A stretch of DNA of 64,000 nt from Uloborus plumipes. Taxonomy: Eukaryota > Arthropoda > Arachnida > Araneae > Uloboridae. The notes beneath the pieces are model-generated. The model had not been told where the DNA came from. It searched no databases and was given only the letters and a program-made list of their open reading frames with translations. This document shows, piece by piece, positions 23,060-34,440 of this stretch (position 1 is the stretch's first letter; every line of letters starts with the position of its first letter). The stretch lies in the NCBI GenBank assembly GCA_038373865.1, contig JAXGGA010003018.1, positions 46,309 to 110,308 on the forward strand. The letters run 5' to 3'. The position numbers and the translations under genes are program-made.

Positions 23060-23996
23060 AAATGCTGGATTTAAAACAATCAAAACTGATTGCGTTTCTT
23101 TCCCCTAAAATGCAGGAATATGCAGAGTAATTCAAAATTACTTCATAAGCAATCTTGTCTTTTACTTTTCTGGTAAATAAATAAATAAATAAAATACTCT
23201 CAAAAGGTATTTTGAAATAATTGGATTTCCTTTTATTGTCAAAAATATTTATTTTACTTTTTTCCTAGCTATTTATTGAAATAATAATAATAATAATAAT
23301 AATAATAGTTGTCACTGCAATTATATTATTCTTATTACTTTACGAGATATGACTAAAATAAATTTAGAAAATTCAATTTGGAAAAATAGAAAATTTTCAT
23401 TTTTCAATATGAACTATGCAGTTGATAGAACGAAAACTATTTCTAATATTATTTGCTCTTTTGTTTCGTCTGTTAATTTCTTTTTCTTTGGTTCTATTTT
23501 TAACATTTATTTTGGTAATTTCAAGATTTGAAAACTCTTGACCTCTGAAAACGCATTGAAACTTCTTTTCTGGTTCAAATTTCTTTATTTTGCCTCCACA
23601 AATAACGTAGCATGTTTGGACGAATAAATCAAATTCAAATAGCCAATCATAAGTTATATGAAATGATGAAAATGCATTGAAATTTGCACAACGTCAAGCT
23701 GTTTCTGCTATAGGGTTCTAGGAAAAGTAACTATGGGAGTTTTTCTCTATTTGCAGAAGTTTTAACATTTTCTTCTCGATGCACAATAGGCCTTCTACAA
23801 CCTCACAAAATTATGAATAACTGCTAAAAAATAAAATGACATTATTCAATCACGAACATTTTCAGTAAAGGAGCCTGAAACTTTTGTTAGTCTAAGCCAA
23901 AACTTTCAATTTAATTCACGTATTATCATTGGCGGATTTTCAGGTTTGATGACACGTTGCAATGCATTTTTTTTTTTTTTGGATCCCGTGCTCTAT
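23060..23996. other. No gene seen; trinucleotide microsatellite
   Basis: An (AAT)n run spans about 23279-23307. The remainder is AT-rich without splice-bounded frames. Confidence 0.45.
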
Positions 23997-24004
23997 CACA
24001 GATT

Positions 24005-24760
24005 TAGGGATGCACCGATAAGAAAATTGGCAGATTACCGATTAATCGGCCGATTAATCGGCTATTGATAAGGACAATTGTTTATTCTTATGATTAATGA
24101 TAAGGATAATTGTTTTTCTTCTCTTAATTTTACCATCACTGTTTTTTATCTGTTATACAATTCCAAGTTTAGAAATAGTAAGTAATTTATTTCTGGGAGA
24201 AGATTTTTTTCCCATTTTCCTAGTTTTCACAAAATAATTTCAATATTTTATCAAAGTTCTTAGAACTAATTTTCATATTATTGTCAATAATATTATTAAC
24301 ACATTGTTAGTTATGTTAATTGGAAATAAAAATTTATAAAAAAAAAAGGAGGGGTGGGGGAGTGTGTGGTGAACACACCAATTTAGGAGTACTTTTAATT
24401 CATATATTTTAGTAATCAGTAGCAATTTAATTCAATACTTTTATTCTTTGAAAATTAGAGGTTATCTGAAAGCACTGTGGTAAGGAGAAAACTATCGCCA
24501 CATGAAAAATGCTGCATCATTGTCTATTCAAAGTAGGAGAATTCATTAAAAAAAAAACTTTATATCAACTGTGAGGATTATTATTACTGTTAATAAAATT
24601 ATTCATCATAGTTTCCTAGTGAAAGTATACTTTAAAGAATAATATCTGAAAAACATTTTTCAGCCGATTAATCGGCCCGATTTTGCCGATTATTAATAAT
24701 TGGCAAAGTGGCCGATTATGGCCGATTAATCGGTACTGCCAATTAATCGGTGCATCCCTA
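24005..24760. mobile_element. hAT-type nonautonomous element, 756 bp
   Basis: Starts TAGGGATGCACCGAT and ends with its complement ATCGGTGCATCCCTA. Flanked by CACAGATT (23997-24004) and CACAGAAC (24761-24768), 6 of 8 matching. The subterminal regions carry many 'ccgattaatcgg' palindromes, common in hAT transposase-binding zones. No transposase. Confidence 0.85.
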
Positions 24761-24768
24761 CACAGAAC

Positions 24769-25600
24769 TATGTAAAACACTTATTACTATATGCATTTTT
24801 CTATCCCTTTCGAGACGCAGGGGCCCCTCGCAACTGCTACAATTGTGACATCGTGAACCCTCTACTGCGTATTATGCGTGAAATTTGTAACTAGTATCAA
24901 ATCAAACTTATCGAGAAAAACGCTCGTTTTAGCAGTGATTTCGCATTTAACGTGGTCATTTTAAAAGAGTTAATTTGTATTTTCAAAAAAAAAAAAAAAA
25001 TGTCTTGCTAACGCTTGTCTGTGTCTCTAGAGTAAAGGAACCGAAACATTCCTCTCTGCCCTAAAGACTTCGTGAATTACCAATGAACTAGCAGATTCAC
25101 CTTTTGTTTTACTCTCGAAAGTCAAAGAACCGAGTTTCAAGGATTCGAACTTCAGAAGACACTCCACCTCCCCTTTTCCGTACCTTTCGAGGAAGGAAGG
25201 CATTTGTGTTCTTGATGTCAAGGTTGCCTGCCTTTGGTTATGCATGACAGGAAAAAACAAAAGTGCAAGATGAGGTAACGCTCTTGACGCTTCCTCGATT
25301 GTCTTAAGATTTCGTTTCGATCGTAAAGAAAGCAGAGGAGGATTTTTAATGCAATTCCTGCAAGTTTTTCATTAAATTCCTGTTTTCTGAGTGCTAATGA
25401 AGATTTTGTTTACTTTGCGCGTAATTGCCTTGCATTGTATACTGTTCAGGTCGTATTTTTTTTTAGCTGAAAATGTTCTTGAAAAGTCAAAAACGGATTG
25501 CTGAGGTCACCTATCAGAAATATCCACGTATATTTTGAAAATAAAGTAAACTTAAATGTCTATTTTTAAGACAATGCCTCTTGCTGGTGTTAAACCATAA
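24769..25600. other. No gene confidently seen; less AT-rich block at 25020-25330
   Basis: 25020-25330 has a more balanced composition with a tctctag acceptor-like string at 25026-25032 and a 77-codon open frame on the minus strand (25260-25027), but no convincing start, splice pair or family resemblance. Confidence 0.3.
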
Positions 25601-26355
25601 ACGTGAACTTTATTTCACTCACAAAAAAAAAAAAAAAAAAAATCTGTTGAAAATTTAAAATAGCGTACGAAAAACAAATATTGACTTAACTTTCATGGCA
25701 TGAGATTTCGTAAGGGGAAAAAACACTTCGGGCCCTGCTCCACATTGACGTAAAGCAGAAACGTAAAATGGATTATATAGCGTTTTTATGGAAAGTACCC
25801 GGATTTTCGGTTTCGGTCGCGTTTTACGCTGATGTGGAGCAGGGCCCTTATCGTTTGTTTTCCCATTCTTCTTCTTTTTGTTTTTCAATATCTTTATTTT
25901 CTTCTTTCCCTCAATAGTTAGGTCTTTTTATTTATGAATCCAGCACGTTAGAGCCCCCGTTGCCAACTGCGGGGTATTTTATGATTGAAGTGGGGTCCTG
26001 ACGATAGTTCAATCTTTTTAATACAGACCAGTCCTATATATAGACCAGTCCCAACAATATTCTTTTTGTTTCTTAGTTAGCAGTTTTTCTGGAATTATCG
26101 CATATGGCTTGACTCATGGCCCAGCTTTCAATGCCGAATCGGGGTGGGGTGCTAATCTGATTCCTAGCTCCGGTCGACGACTTCTTATAGGAAGAGGGTA
26201 TAGAACTACTCTTATTTTGTGTTTTTTTCCCCGTTGCAACTTGATACAAAAATTTGAAAGACTATGGATATGGGTGGACGTTTCAAGTTTTTGCATCAAC
26301 CTGGAAAAATCAAAGATTCGGCACAGTATCTATGTATTTCACCCTTACTTCTCCC
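25600..26355 (-). repeat. Unnamed dispersed repeat, copy 2 (inverted partner of 18545-19335)
   Basis: Matches copy 1 in reverse orientation. It carries the 118-bp insertion at 25730-25847 that copy 1 lacks, and lacks about 150 bp of copy 1. Confidence 0.65.
25730..25847. mobile_element. 118-bp MITE with about 25-bp inverted repeats
   Basis: Ends GGGCCCTGCTCCACATTGAC and, inverted, GGGCCCTGCTCCACATCAGC, both continuing into GTAAA. Copy 1 of the surrounding repeat (near 19200) reads straight through the site, showing the insertion directly. Flanks suggest a 3-bp target (TTC/TTA), so possibly PIF/Harbinger. Confidence 0.7.
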
Positions 26356-27470
26356 GAACGCCAGTGAACTGACCATCGAACCAGGAAATCAATAGATTCG
26401 TAATTTTTCAGACTTCATGTCTGGCTGGTATACGTAATTCTACTATGCCAGATGCAAACATCATCTTTCCCAATGTTATTGAATCCGTTCATTGCACCTC
26501 TAATACATGCAAATACGATACGAACATATAAGTTCCTTTTTATCTTCAGTGTCTGAATAGTTGCTAAATTCGATTTCAAAGAAGTAACGTCACTTTAAAG
26601 TCATTTCGCTGACATTTATTTTTAGCCAACAGTGAAATGGAGGAAATTTGAACAATAGAAAATTTCCATTCCCTCTTACTATGCTCTGTTTAACTTGTAT
26701 TTTTCAAGAAGGTATTCCGATAACATTCTCCTGAGACTAAGTTTGTCGCGAGATCTTGTAGATTTATGATGATGCTCACTGGAGCAAATAAAGACAAAGG
26801 GGCAGCATTTGGGGATTGATTGGATCCACAGGCAGATCTATTCACCATTTCATCCTTCGAAAGTAAAGACTGGTGCACATAGATTAACTCATAACCTTGT
26901 TCCGGTCGCTCGAGCAAGGAACTCTTTACACATTACTGTTATTAAGTTTACTTTTTGGAAGCTTAATGGTGACTGAAAGGGTCCGAGTGTAATTGTTGTA
27001 GGTGGATTTGCGTCAAATAAGCACTAAGGAACGGACTTTTGATAATGATGACGTACAAAAAATAAATGAATAAATAAAATTGAATTTGAATTTTGACACC
27101 TCAAATTCAAATTATGTTTTCCGCAATGAAGAATGGACCCTATTCACGGTGTGGCAACGGGCCAGTTCACTTTTCATTTGCGGGTATTTTGATCCAGTAA
27201 TCAGTATTAGTAGTAGTAAATAAATTAGCTTTGTCTAAAAATAACTGGTATTTGTACATATAATGAACATGCGTAGGGTCTATATTTGCTTGAAAATTCT
27301 GAGAAAAGGGATGGAAACAGAAAAGAATGAATTTTCACCTATTTTCTTATGAAGAGCTAAGAGACTTTAACTCAGAAAAACACGCTTATTAAGAGACAAT
27401 TTAGCACCAAATGAGCACCAAATATAGCACCAAAAAGATACTTAAAAAGTCGAGTCCATTTTAAATCGTG
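26356..27470. other. No gene confidently seen
   Basis: A 75-codon open stretch on the minus strand (26917-26690) lies in somewhat balanced sequence but lacks clear splice borders or family resemblance. The rest is AT-rich. Confidence 0.3.
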
Positions 27471-27475
27471 TTTTT

Positions 27476-27985
27476 ACTTCCTTTTACGTAGTAAAGGAAG
27501 TATTGTGATCACGAAAAAAATTTCACTCAAAATTCGGTCTAAATTTTGACTTTGCGCACCCCCGAATGAATGTCGCGTAGTTTTTTCGACCTATCAGCAC
27601 GTGCATATGTACCTAACAACATACAAACAGCCGAAAAATCAATTTCGACCACCCCCGAGTAAATTACGACGAGTTTTCTCGTGACGTCTGTGTGTACGTA
27701 TGTGCGTATGTATGTCGCATAACTCAAAAACTATATGCCGTTGAAGCTTCTAGCTTGGTATGTGAGCTCTGATGGGGGTCTAGTTGTGCACCTCCCCTTG
27801 TGATTGCATTCGAATGTTCCCAAGGGGGTCTTTTACCCCTTTTTTGGGGTAAATCAATGTTAATTTCAACACAGACTCAAGTGATATGAATTGGCGTGAC
27901 CACTTGGCGACATGTCGCCAAGCTTTTGGTCGCCAACTTGGCAACATATCGTCAAGCGGGAGCGCGAGCGTTTCCAATGTCTATG
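27476..27985. mobile_element. Unnamed dispersed repeat starting with an acttcctttt hairpin
   Basis: Begins with a near-palindrome (acttccttttacgtagtaaa, then ggaagt) and has a tgtgtacgtatgtgcgtatg tract (27690-27711). It contains a perfect 20-bp palindrome cttggcgacatgtcgccaag at 27903-27922 followed by related 'cgccaacttgg' motifs. No coding frame recognised. Confidence 0.45.
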
Positions 27986-28254
27986 TAAAAGCCCGGATAT
28001 TAACCATGAAGCTGGAAAAAAAATTACATTTTGATTTGACTTGAGAAAAGCCTTGAATATTTAATGCGTAAAGTGGAAATGATACACGCAATTCTAGCTA
28101 TCGACAGGGAGTTGAGATGATGCACCAAATACTGAATTAGTTTATTGGAAGCCTTCGCGGATTTATGCGAAATATATACCTCAAATTGGAATGAAAAAGG
28201 CCCTACCAATCGAACTTTTTCAAATATCGTTATAAATTGTAGCCTATGTGTTAT

Positions 28255-28380
28255 TCTGATGTATAAGCTACATTATGGTAAAAGTTTCATTAAAATCCAT
28301 TCAGTAGTTTTTGCGTGAAAGAGGAACAAACATACATCCATACATCCATCCATACAAACTTTCGCATATATAATAGTAGT
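28255..28380 (+). mobile_element. RTE-type LINE 3' tail
   Basis: 'aaaatccattcagtagtttt' and 'gcgtgaaagaggaacaaaca' followed by a (CATACATC)n tract match the widely seen 3' end of RTE-clade elements in arthropods. No reverse transcriptase sequence precedes it. Confidence 0.55.
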
Positions 28381-28390
28381 AAAATATAAT

Positions 28391-28740
28391 TTCGGATCTC
28401 GAAAACGGCTCTAACGATTTCAATAAAACTTGGTATTTAGATGGAGTTTTGGTTTCTGAGTTCATCTACGTCGGCGTTTTTTTCTGTAAAAACGCCAGTT
28501 TTCACAAAAAACCCTGTTTTTTGTGCCTTCATTAAGTTAAGTTTGAGACGCTTTCTTTATCGCCATTTTCTTTATGATTATTATCAATTGTTACTATTTC
28601 ATAGCAACCACGTTTTAATTTAACAATGGATTTCATAGTTAATCACATCAGCGCGAGTTTAAATTTTATGGTATTTCGCAACGTTAAATTGTTATTGTTT
28701 TTTGAAATGTTAAAGCAAGGCTTCACTAGATAGTGTCTTA
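28391..28740 (+). repeat. Internally deleted copy of the 35085-36500 repeat
   Basis: The first about 140 bp (atttcggatctcgaaaacgg onward) match 35088-35225. The next part (gccattttctttatgattat ... catagcaaccacgttt) matches 36325-36480. About 1 kb lying between these blocks in the longer copy is missing here. Confidence 0.65.
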
Positions 28741-29590
28741 TACAGGCTGTTTCATTTATTCAAAAGCCATGGGATAAAAGCAGTGGTGATTGTCCAGGGA
28801 CATTTATTCAATTTTATGGTAATTTACACGATATAAAAATCAGATTATTTTACTTTTCAAGTACGATTTAAAAACTGAGTACAAAACTGTTACAGTTAGT
28901 TTTCAAACACTTTTTTTCCTCCTCAAGAGTGTTTAGTAAGATATTTCAGGTAAAAAATCAATAAATACGAAACTCAATTTTCTTAAAATATTAAGTTTCA
29001 AAACAAAATTACATCAATCTAATATCTTTAGACGAGCAATTTTTGTATATATTAGGGTGGAGCGAAAAAAATGAATTTTTGATTTTCGTAAACGGGTATC
29101 TTTCATTTACTGTGAATGAGGATAAGTAACAATTCTGTAAAATATTTCACTTTTGCGACGTCATCTTTAGTCTGCGCGTTTGGCCTAACGTTTTGAAATT
29201 TTTGAATTTTTTGGATTTTTCAAATTTTTTAAAAAAATATTGCAAGTGATAAAACTAGTGACGGGTGATTATTAAATGGAAGAAAAAGGTTTGAAATATA
29301 CAAAGAATTTTTTAAAACCATTTTAGATTATTATTTCAGTTCGTGCATTGCGCTCAAAGTCCATCAAATTTCCCAAAATTTCTGATATTTTCGACATTTT
29401 TTAACTCAGTATTTCCTCTCAATATTCACTTGAAGTGTCTTCAAACTTGTTTTTATTCATTTTGTTATTACTTTGAACCCTGCAACTCTTCGCTAGCTCA
29501 TGTGGAACTACCCAGTACTCACCACGAGGAGGTGACTGCACTTCTAGTTCTACACGTGAACCCTTCCTTCTAACCTAAGGCCCCTATATA

Positions 29591-29857
29591 TACGAGCCGG
29601 CGCATCAAGATTAAGTTTCACCACTTTGGATCCAGCACGTGTTTCTGTGTTTGAGTGGTTGTCTTTTCTGGCCAGTAATCGCGTTTTGGTAATTTTTCAC
29701 TGAGAGCAATTATTAGCGGCACGTGGATTTGGCAAAGCTTAGCAATGTGCCAAAACTTTTTTCTGGTAACCCTACTCCGCAACAATGAAAATTTGAAAGT
29801 AAAAGTTAAGGAATTGGATCCAAAGTGGTGAAACTTAATCTTGATGCGTCGGCCTGT
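29591..29857. mobile_element. MITE with about 38-bp inverted repeats, 267 bp
   Basis: The left arm (from 29596) GCCGGCGCATCAAGATTAAG and the right arm inverted GCCGACGCATCAAGATTAAG continue through 'tttcaccactttggatcca'. Possible 7-bp flank CTATATA on both sides (29584-29590, 29858-29864). Confidence 0.7.
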
Positions 29858-30471
29858 CTATATAGCGGCTCTATTCCAACCAATGCAAGCACGTATTTAC
29901 ATTTCTTAGATACGTCTTTCACAGTTAAATTGTTCCTTTGTGTCGTAAATTAATCAAATATTTCTGTCAGATATCCTAGTTTTTACTAAACTTTTTCTTT
30001 TCCTGTGATTACATACCAATTTTGAAGAGCTTGTGACCTATTTGACAGCTTTTTCCACTGATTGAGTTTTGAATGGCAGTTTAAAAAGAGCGCATTCAGA
30101 AATCATATTTAAATTCTCAGCACTTCCATAATCTTTGTAAATATTGTGTTGTTAAATTACCTGTAAAAGGTAGCTTTGTAAGTTCCACATCATGGCAAGA
30201 AATCATATCGATGTATACTGACTTTTGATTTATGTATGTAATGTATGAAAATAGATTTTTGTCTATTTTTTGAGATCTGAAGCGTTCTCACTTGTTTGCT
30301 TGTTTGTTTTCTAGATTGAGCGTTTATAATACTATTTAAAACAAGTTTCTTTATATGCTCTCTCTTATGAACTAACCAGATTATTTCGCGGCGTTGCCCG
30401 GGTGCTTATTAATACAACATAGCTCTAAAAAATATTTGAATGAATTCTATCCACATGGGAATATAAAAACT

Positions 30472-30667
30472 TGTGGCGTCCCACTTTAGTTAAGCCTTTA
30501 CCGACGATAGTTTTTGTATAGTAACTTTTGTTTGTATCGAGTAGCAACAATATACTGATAGATACGAATCTTGTAAATAAATTTAGTCGTTCTTACTACT
30601 CTGATAAAAGGCGTCTGGTTATTATTGTAAAGTACATATTCAACTACATCCTTACGACCAACCCACA
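30472..30667 (+). repeat. 5' LTR, 196 bp
   Basis: Starts TGTGGCGTCCC and ends CCAACCCACA. Read base by base it is the same as the 3' LTR. Confidence 0.93.
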
Positions 30668-30810
30668 TCTGGTGACTCAAGGACGTGATTAGAACTGCAA
30701 TAAGTGATTAAAGTAATAGTTTCATTTATGCTAAAAGTGTAAAAATATTTTCGCCATTTTCATTACTACACCGTCATTTTCATTACTGCGCCATTTTTTT
30801 TTTCGTCAAC

Positions 30811-33264
30811 ATGACAGAGGAGAAATTAAATTTGGAACAAAGTAAGGAGTTAATGAATAAACAAGATAGAAATGTTGATATTGAACAGGAAATAAGTAGA
30901 GTAGCTGTGAAACCGCCAGCGTTCTGAAAAAACAAACCCAAGTTGTGGTTTATCCAATTAGAGGCCCAATTTTCGAACAATGGCATTTCGAACGATTTAA
31001 CGAAGTATAATACTGTTGTCGCAGCATTGGATGAAAATGTGTTAGACTTTGTCATCGATATATTATCTGAGCCACCTAACGCGAATAAATATGATGTTCT
31101 CAAGAATGCGTTATTGGCTAGATTGACAGACACAGAAGAATCACGAATTAAAAAACTGTTAACTGACATTGACCTTGGGGACAAACGTCCTTCGGACTTG
31201 TTGCGTCACATCGTCTCAGCCAAAGGCATCAAACTAACTGATGACAGAGTTAAGGCTATCACAGACATGGAACGACCGACAACGGTGAAACAACTACGTA
31301 GATTTTTAGGTATGATCAATTTCTATAGACGTTTTATTCCCCATGCTGCTCATAACCAATCAATTCTTAACAACTATTTAGTCAACAGTAAGAAAAATGA
31401 CAACCGAAAAATAGAGTGGACAGATGAAGCTTCACATGCATTTGAAACATGTAAAGAGCAGCTTCGTACAGCAGCAACGCTTGTTCATCCATCACAGATA
31501 GCAAAACTCGCTCTAATGGTGGATGCTTCTGATAAAGCAATAGGAGGAGTCCTGCAACAGTTCAGTAACAGACACTGGCAGCCAATTGGATTTTTCTCGG
31601 CACGTTTAACATCAACACAGCAAAATTACTCCACCTACGACAGAGAACTCTTAAGTGCTTATTCGTCCATCAAGCATTTCCGATACTTGCTGGAGGGCCG
31701 AGAATTCACATTATTCACGGACCATAAGCCACTTACATTCGCATTTTGTCAAAAGCTGGAAAAAGCTTCTCCACGTCAGCAAAGGCATCTAGAATTCATT
31801 GCACAATTCACAGTGGACATCCAACACATTTCAGGAAAGGATAATTGCGTAGCAGATACACTATCAAGAGTAGAGGAATTACAAATAGGTTCACAAATTA
31901 ACTACGAAGAAATAGCCCAAGCTCAAGAATTTGATACCGAACTGAAAGATATGCTCTCATCTCCAGAGTCTTCTTTACAGTTAGTAAAATTACCTATTGT
32001 TGGATCCGATCGCTTTTTATACTGCGATGTGTCCCATGAGACAAAACGACCATACATACCACCTAATTTTAGAAAACAAGTATTTCATCATGTTCATGAT
32101 ATGGCACACCAGGTATTAAATCTACAGTAAAACTAATCTCTTCAAAGTTTATTTGGCCATCTATCAGGAAAGACTCTAGAAATTGGGCTAAATGTTGCAT
32201 AAAATGCCAAAAGTCAAAGATTTCCAGACATGTACGCAGTCCGTATCAACAATATCATACAGTAAATCAACGTTTCAGTGAAATAAACCTTGACATTATA
32301 GGACCATTGCCAACATCAGAAGGATATCGATATTGCCTTACTATCATCGACCGTTATTCGCGTTGGCCAGAAGCAACGCCCATACCGGATATAGAAGCCG
32401 AAACAGTTGCAGATGCGTTAGTAAAAACATGGATAGCTCGTTTTGGATCTCCTACTATTATCATAACCGATCAAGGACGTCAATTCGAATCAAATTTATT
32501 TTACGAATTATCAAAGCTCATAGGGTATAAAAAGCAACGCACAGTAGCTTATCATCCTCAAGCTAACGGGGCAGTGGAACGCTGGCACCGTACGTTAAAA
32601 GCTGCCATTATGTGCCATGAAAATCAAAGCTGGACTAAATCACTTCCGATCATTCTGCTTGGATTACGCACAACTTGGCACACAACATTGAGCTCTACGC
32701 CAGCCGAATTACTTTACGGAGAAAATATCCGTTTGCCTTATGATTTCTTGGAAAATACAGAAAGTGAACCAAAATCTGAATTCGTAAAAACTCTGAAAAG
32801 TAAGATGCAAGACCTTAGACCTGTGTCTTTCACAAATCATTCGAAACAAAAACCGTTCGTTTTTTCAGACTTAAAAAGCTGCTCACACGTCTTTGTAAGA
32901 ACTGATAGTGTTCGCCGCAGCCTTCAGCCTCCATACCAAGGCCCATATGAAGTTCTAAGCAGAACCGATAAAATTTTCAAAGTCAAAATAAAGGATAAAA
33001 CGGTCAATATTTCAATAGATAGAGTTAAACCCTGTTTTTTGGATAACTCTTCTATTAAAAATGATTTCACACCCAGCCCAATCCAACAAGGACAGCAACC
33101 ACAAACTTTCACTGCCAAGTCCGAGAAACAGCCAATTCTTAAGAAATCGAAATCACATGCTCCAAGGGTTCCGCAGAAGGTTACATTCGCAGAGGACCAG
33201 CTGCCAGCTGCCACTACAAACTAGGTCCGGGCGTATCATTCGACGCCCGGCTCGTTTTCTTTGA
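30811..33264 (+). pseudogene. Broken gag-pol of the Ty3/gypsy element
   Basis: An ATG at 30811 starts a gag-like reading frame. An in-frame TGA follows at 30925. The gag part (WFIQLEAQF ... GDKRPSDLLRH) then runs directly, near 31210, into the tail of reverse transcriptase (VSAKGIKLTDDRVKAI and a FLGMINFYRRFIP thumb), so the rest of gag, the protease and most of the polymerase are deleted. RNase H motifs follow (VDASDKAIGG, YSTYDREL, FTDHKPL). A frame change occurs near 32112. Integrase then shows its HHCC zinc region (about 32090-32210) and a DD35E triad with Asp codons at 32291 and 32469 and Glu at 32577. A second frame change near 33200 precedes the usual basic C-terminal motif (SGRIIRRPARF). 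It cannot make functional enzyme as it stands. Confidence 0.9.
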
Positions 33265-33307
33265 GAACTTTCATTATCGTTCGGTACCTCACTAGGCGGG
33301 GGAATGA

Positions 33308-33503
33308 TGTGGCGTCCCACTTTAGTTAAGCCTTTACCGACGATAGTTTTTGTATAGTAACTTTTGTTTGTATCGAGTAGCAACAATATACTGATAGATA
33401 CGAATCTTGTAAATAAATTTAGTCGTTCTTACTACTCTGATAAAAGGCGTCTGGTTATTATTGTAAAGTACATATTCAACTACATCCTTACGACCAACCC
33501 ACA
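33308..33503 (+). repeat. 3' LTR, 196 bp
   Basis: Preceded by a polypurine tract ending at 33307 and identical to the 5' LTR. An aataaa string inside the LTR could serve as a polyadenylation signal. Confidence 0.93.
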
Positions 33504-33659
33504 AACTTATTCCATGCTAAAAAGAAATAGTTGAGCCTTAAATGGATAATTCATTCTTGATCGTAATCTGTGTAGGAAAATACTCCTATTTAAATGTGTT
33601 ACATTTTATCAATTTGTGTGCTTAAAGTCTTATCTCTATTACTCTTATCTGTTCAAAAT

Positions 33660-34440
33660 TGGAAGAAAATGGCCATTTTGAGACAAAAGATTTGAATTTT
33701 GGGATTTTTGGATTTTTTTTAAATTTCAAAACCTCTGCCTATGTGAATTCTAATGCATCAGGGAACCTCTGTGCCAAGTTTGTTGAAAATCCGACGAAAA
33801 CTGGATTTGTATTACGAACAAACATACATACATTTGATAACAGCATTTTTCTTGGGTGCAAAGTATACATTGTTTTGAATAGATGTGAATACAATTTTCT
33901 GCTTTTTCCCGGTGAGATAATCTTTATAATCTCACACAAATTCATAGCTAGATTAGTAACGTCTGTACTTCATCCTAAAAGAGCAAGGACACTTTTACCC
34001 GCGAAAGTTATAAACTCTTTTAAAAATTATAGTCTAAAGATTGTTTGCTGTAGTCAACATCTGACTAGGGAAAGCTGTCTTAGACTTTTGTTTCACATTT
34101 TTTTGGATATTTTCCCAGTCAAAACTACCTTGCTCATCGCATGAAGTTACTGTTGCTCAGTACTTGAACCATTTTATTTTCAAAATCAATCTGATCAATG
34201 ACAAATTCTATAGGTTCATATTGAGCTGATTTGAAAGTATAACATGTTTAGCTTCGTCTAACAGGCCCAAAATCACTTTAGTCCACTGGTAGGTCCATCT
34301 AGCTTTTGCAAAAAATGCAGCAAATTAAGTTCATTCAAATGTAATTATTGGCAAATGTTCCATTACAGAGGTCTACCAAGTTTTTCTTCCAGTTTCCGTA
34401 TTACACCTTTATTTTCCTGTCTTTGTAGTGCATCCATCAA
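33660..34440 (-). pseudogene. Decayed protein-coding remnant of the long-inverted-repeat transposon
   Basis: Reading minus from about 34430, a frame still shows a protein-like run (RKLEEKLGRPL, stop, WNICQ, stop, LHLNELNLLHFLQKLDGPTS) interrupted by stops and then shifts. An open piece at 33945-33739 begins NLCEIIKIISPGKSRKLYSHL. The pattern looks like a transposon-encoded protein with several nonsense mutations. I cannot name the family from memory with confidence. Confidence 0.45.

Larger units (their letters stand above)
30472..33503 (+). mobile_element. Ty3/gypsy LTR retrotransposon, internally deleted, 3032 bp
   Basis: Identical 196-bp LTRs (30472-30667, 33308-33503), beginning TG and ending CA, flanked by a 4-bp duplication AACT (30468-30471, 33504-33507). 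A primer-binding region starts at about 30670 (tggtgactcaagg) and a polypurine tract (aggcgggggaatga) abuts the 3' LTR. The internal order is gag, remnant reverse transcriptase, RNase H, integrase, which is the Ty3/gypsy order. The element sits inside the long-inverted-repeat transposon at 29053-35055. Confidence 0.93.

Noticed and set aside
22781..23135. Other overlapping frames on both strands at this locus
   Set aside because: Only the frame bounded by acceptor 22809 and donor 23058 has splice support; the others are shadows.
30385..30415. Helitron 3' end on the minus strand (acccgggcaacgccgcg)
   Set aside because: GC-rich and suggestive, but there is no CTAG terminus in the right place and no matching 5' end.
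32333..33386. Short frames overlapping the integrase region on both strands
   Set aside because: Shadows of the retrotransposon coding region. The 33061-33264 frame matters only for showing the shifted C-terminal end of pol.
33659..34144. 161-codon open frame on the plus strand
   Set aside because: It lies antisense to the decayed coding remnant of the long-inverted-repeat transposon; composition and lack of motifs suggest chance.
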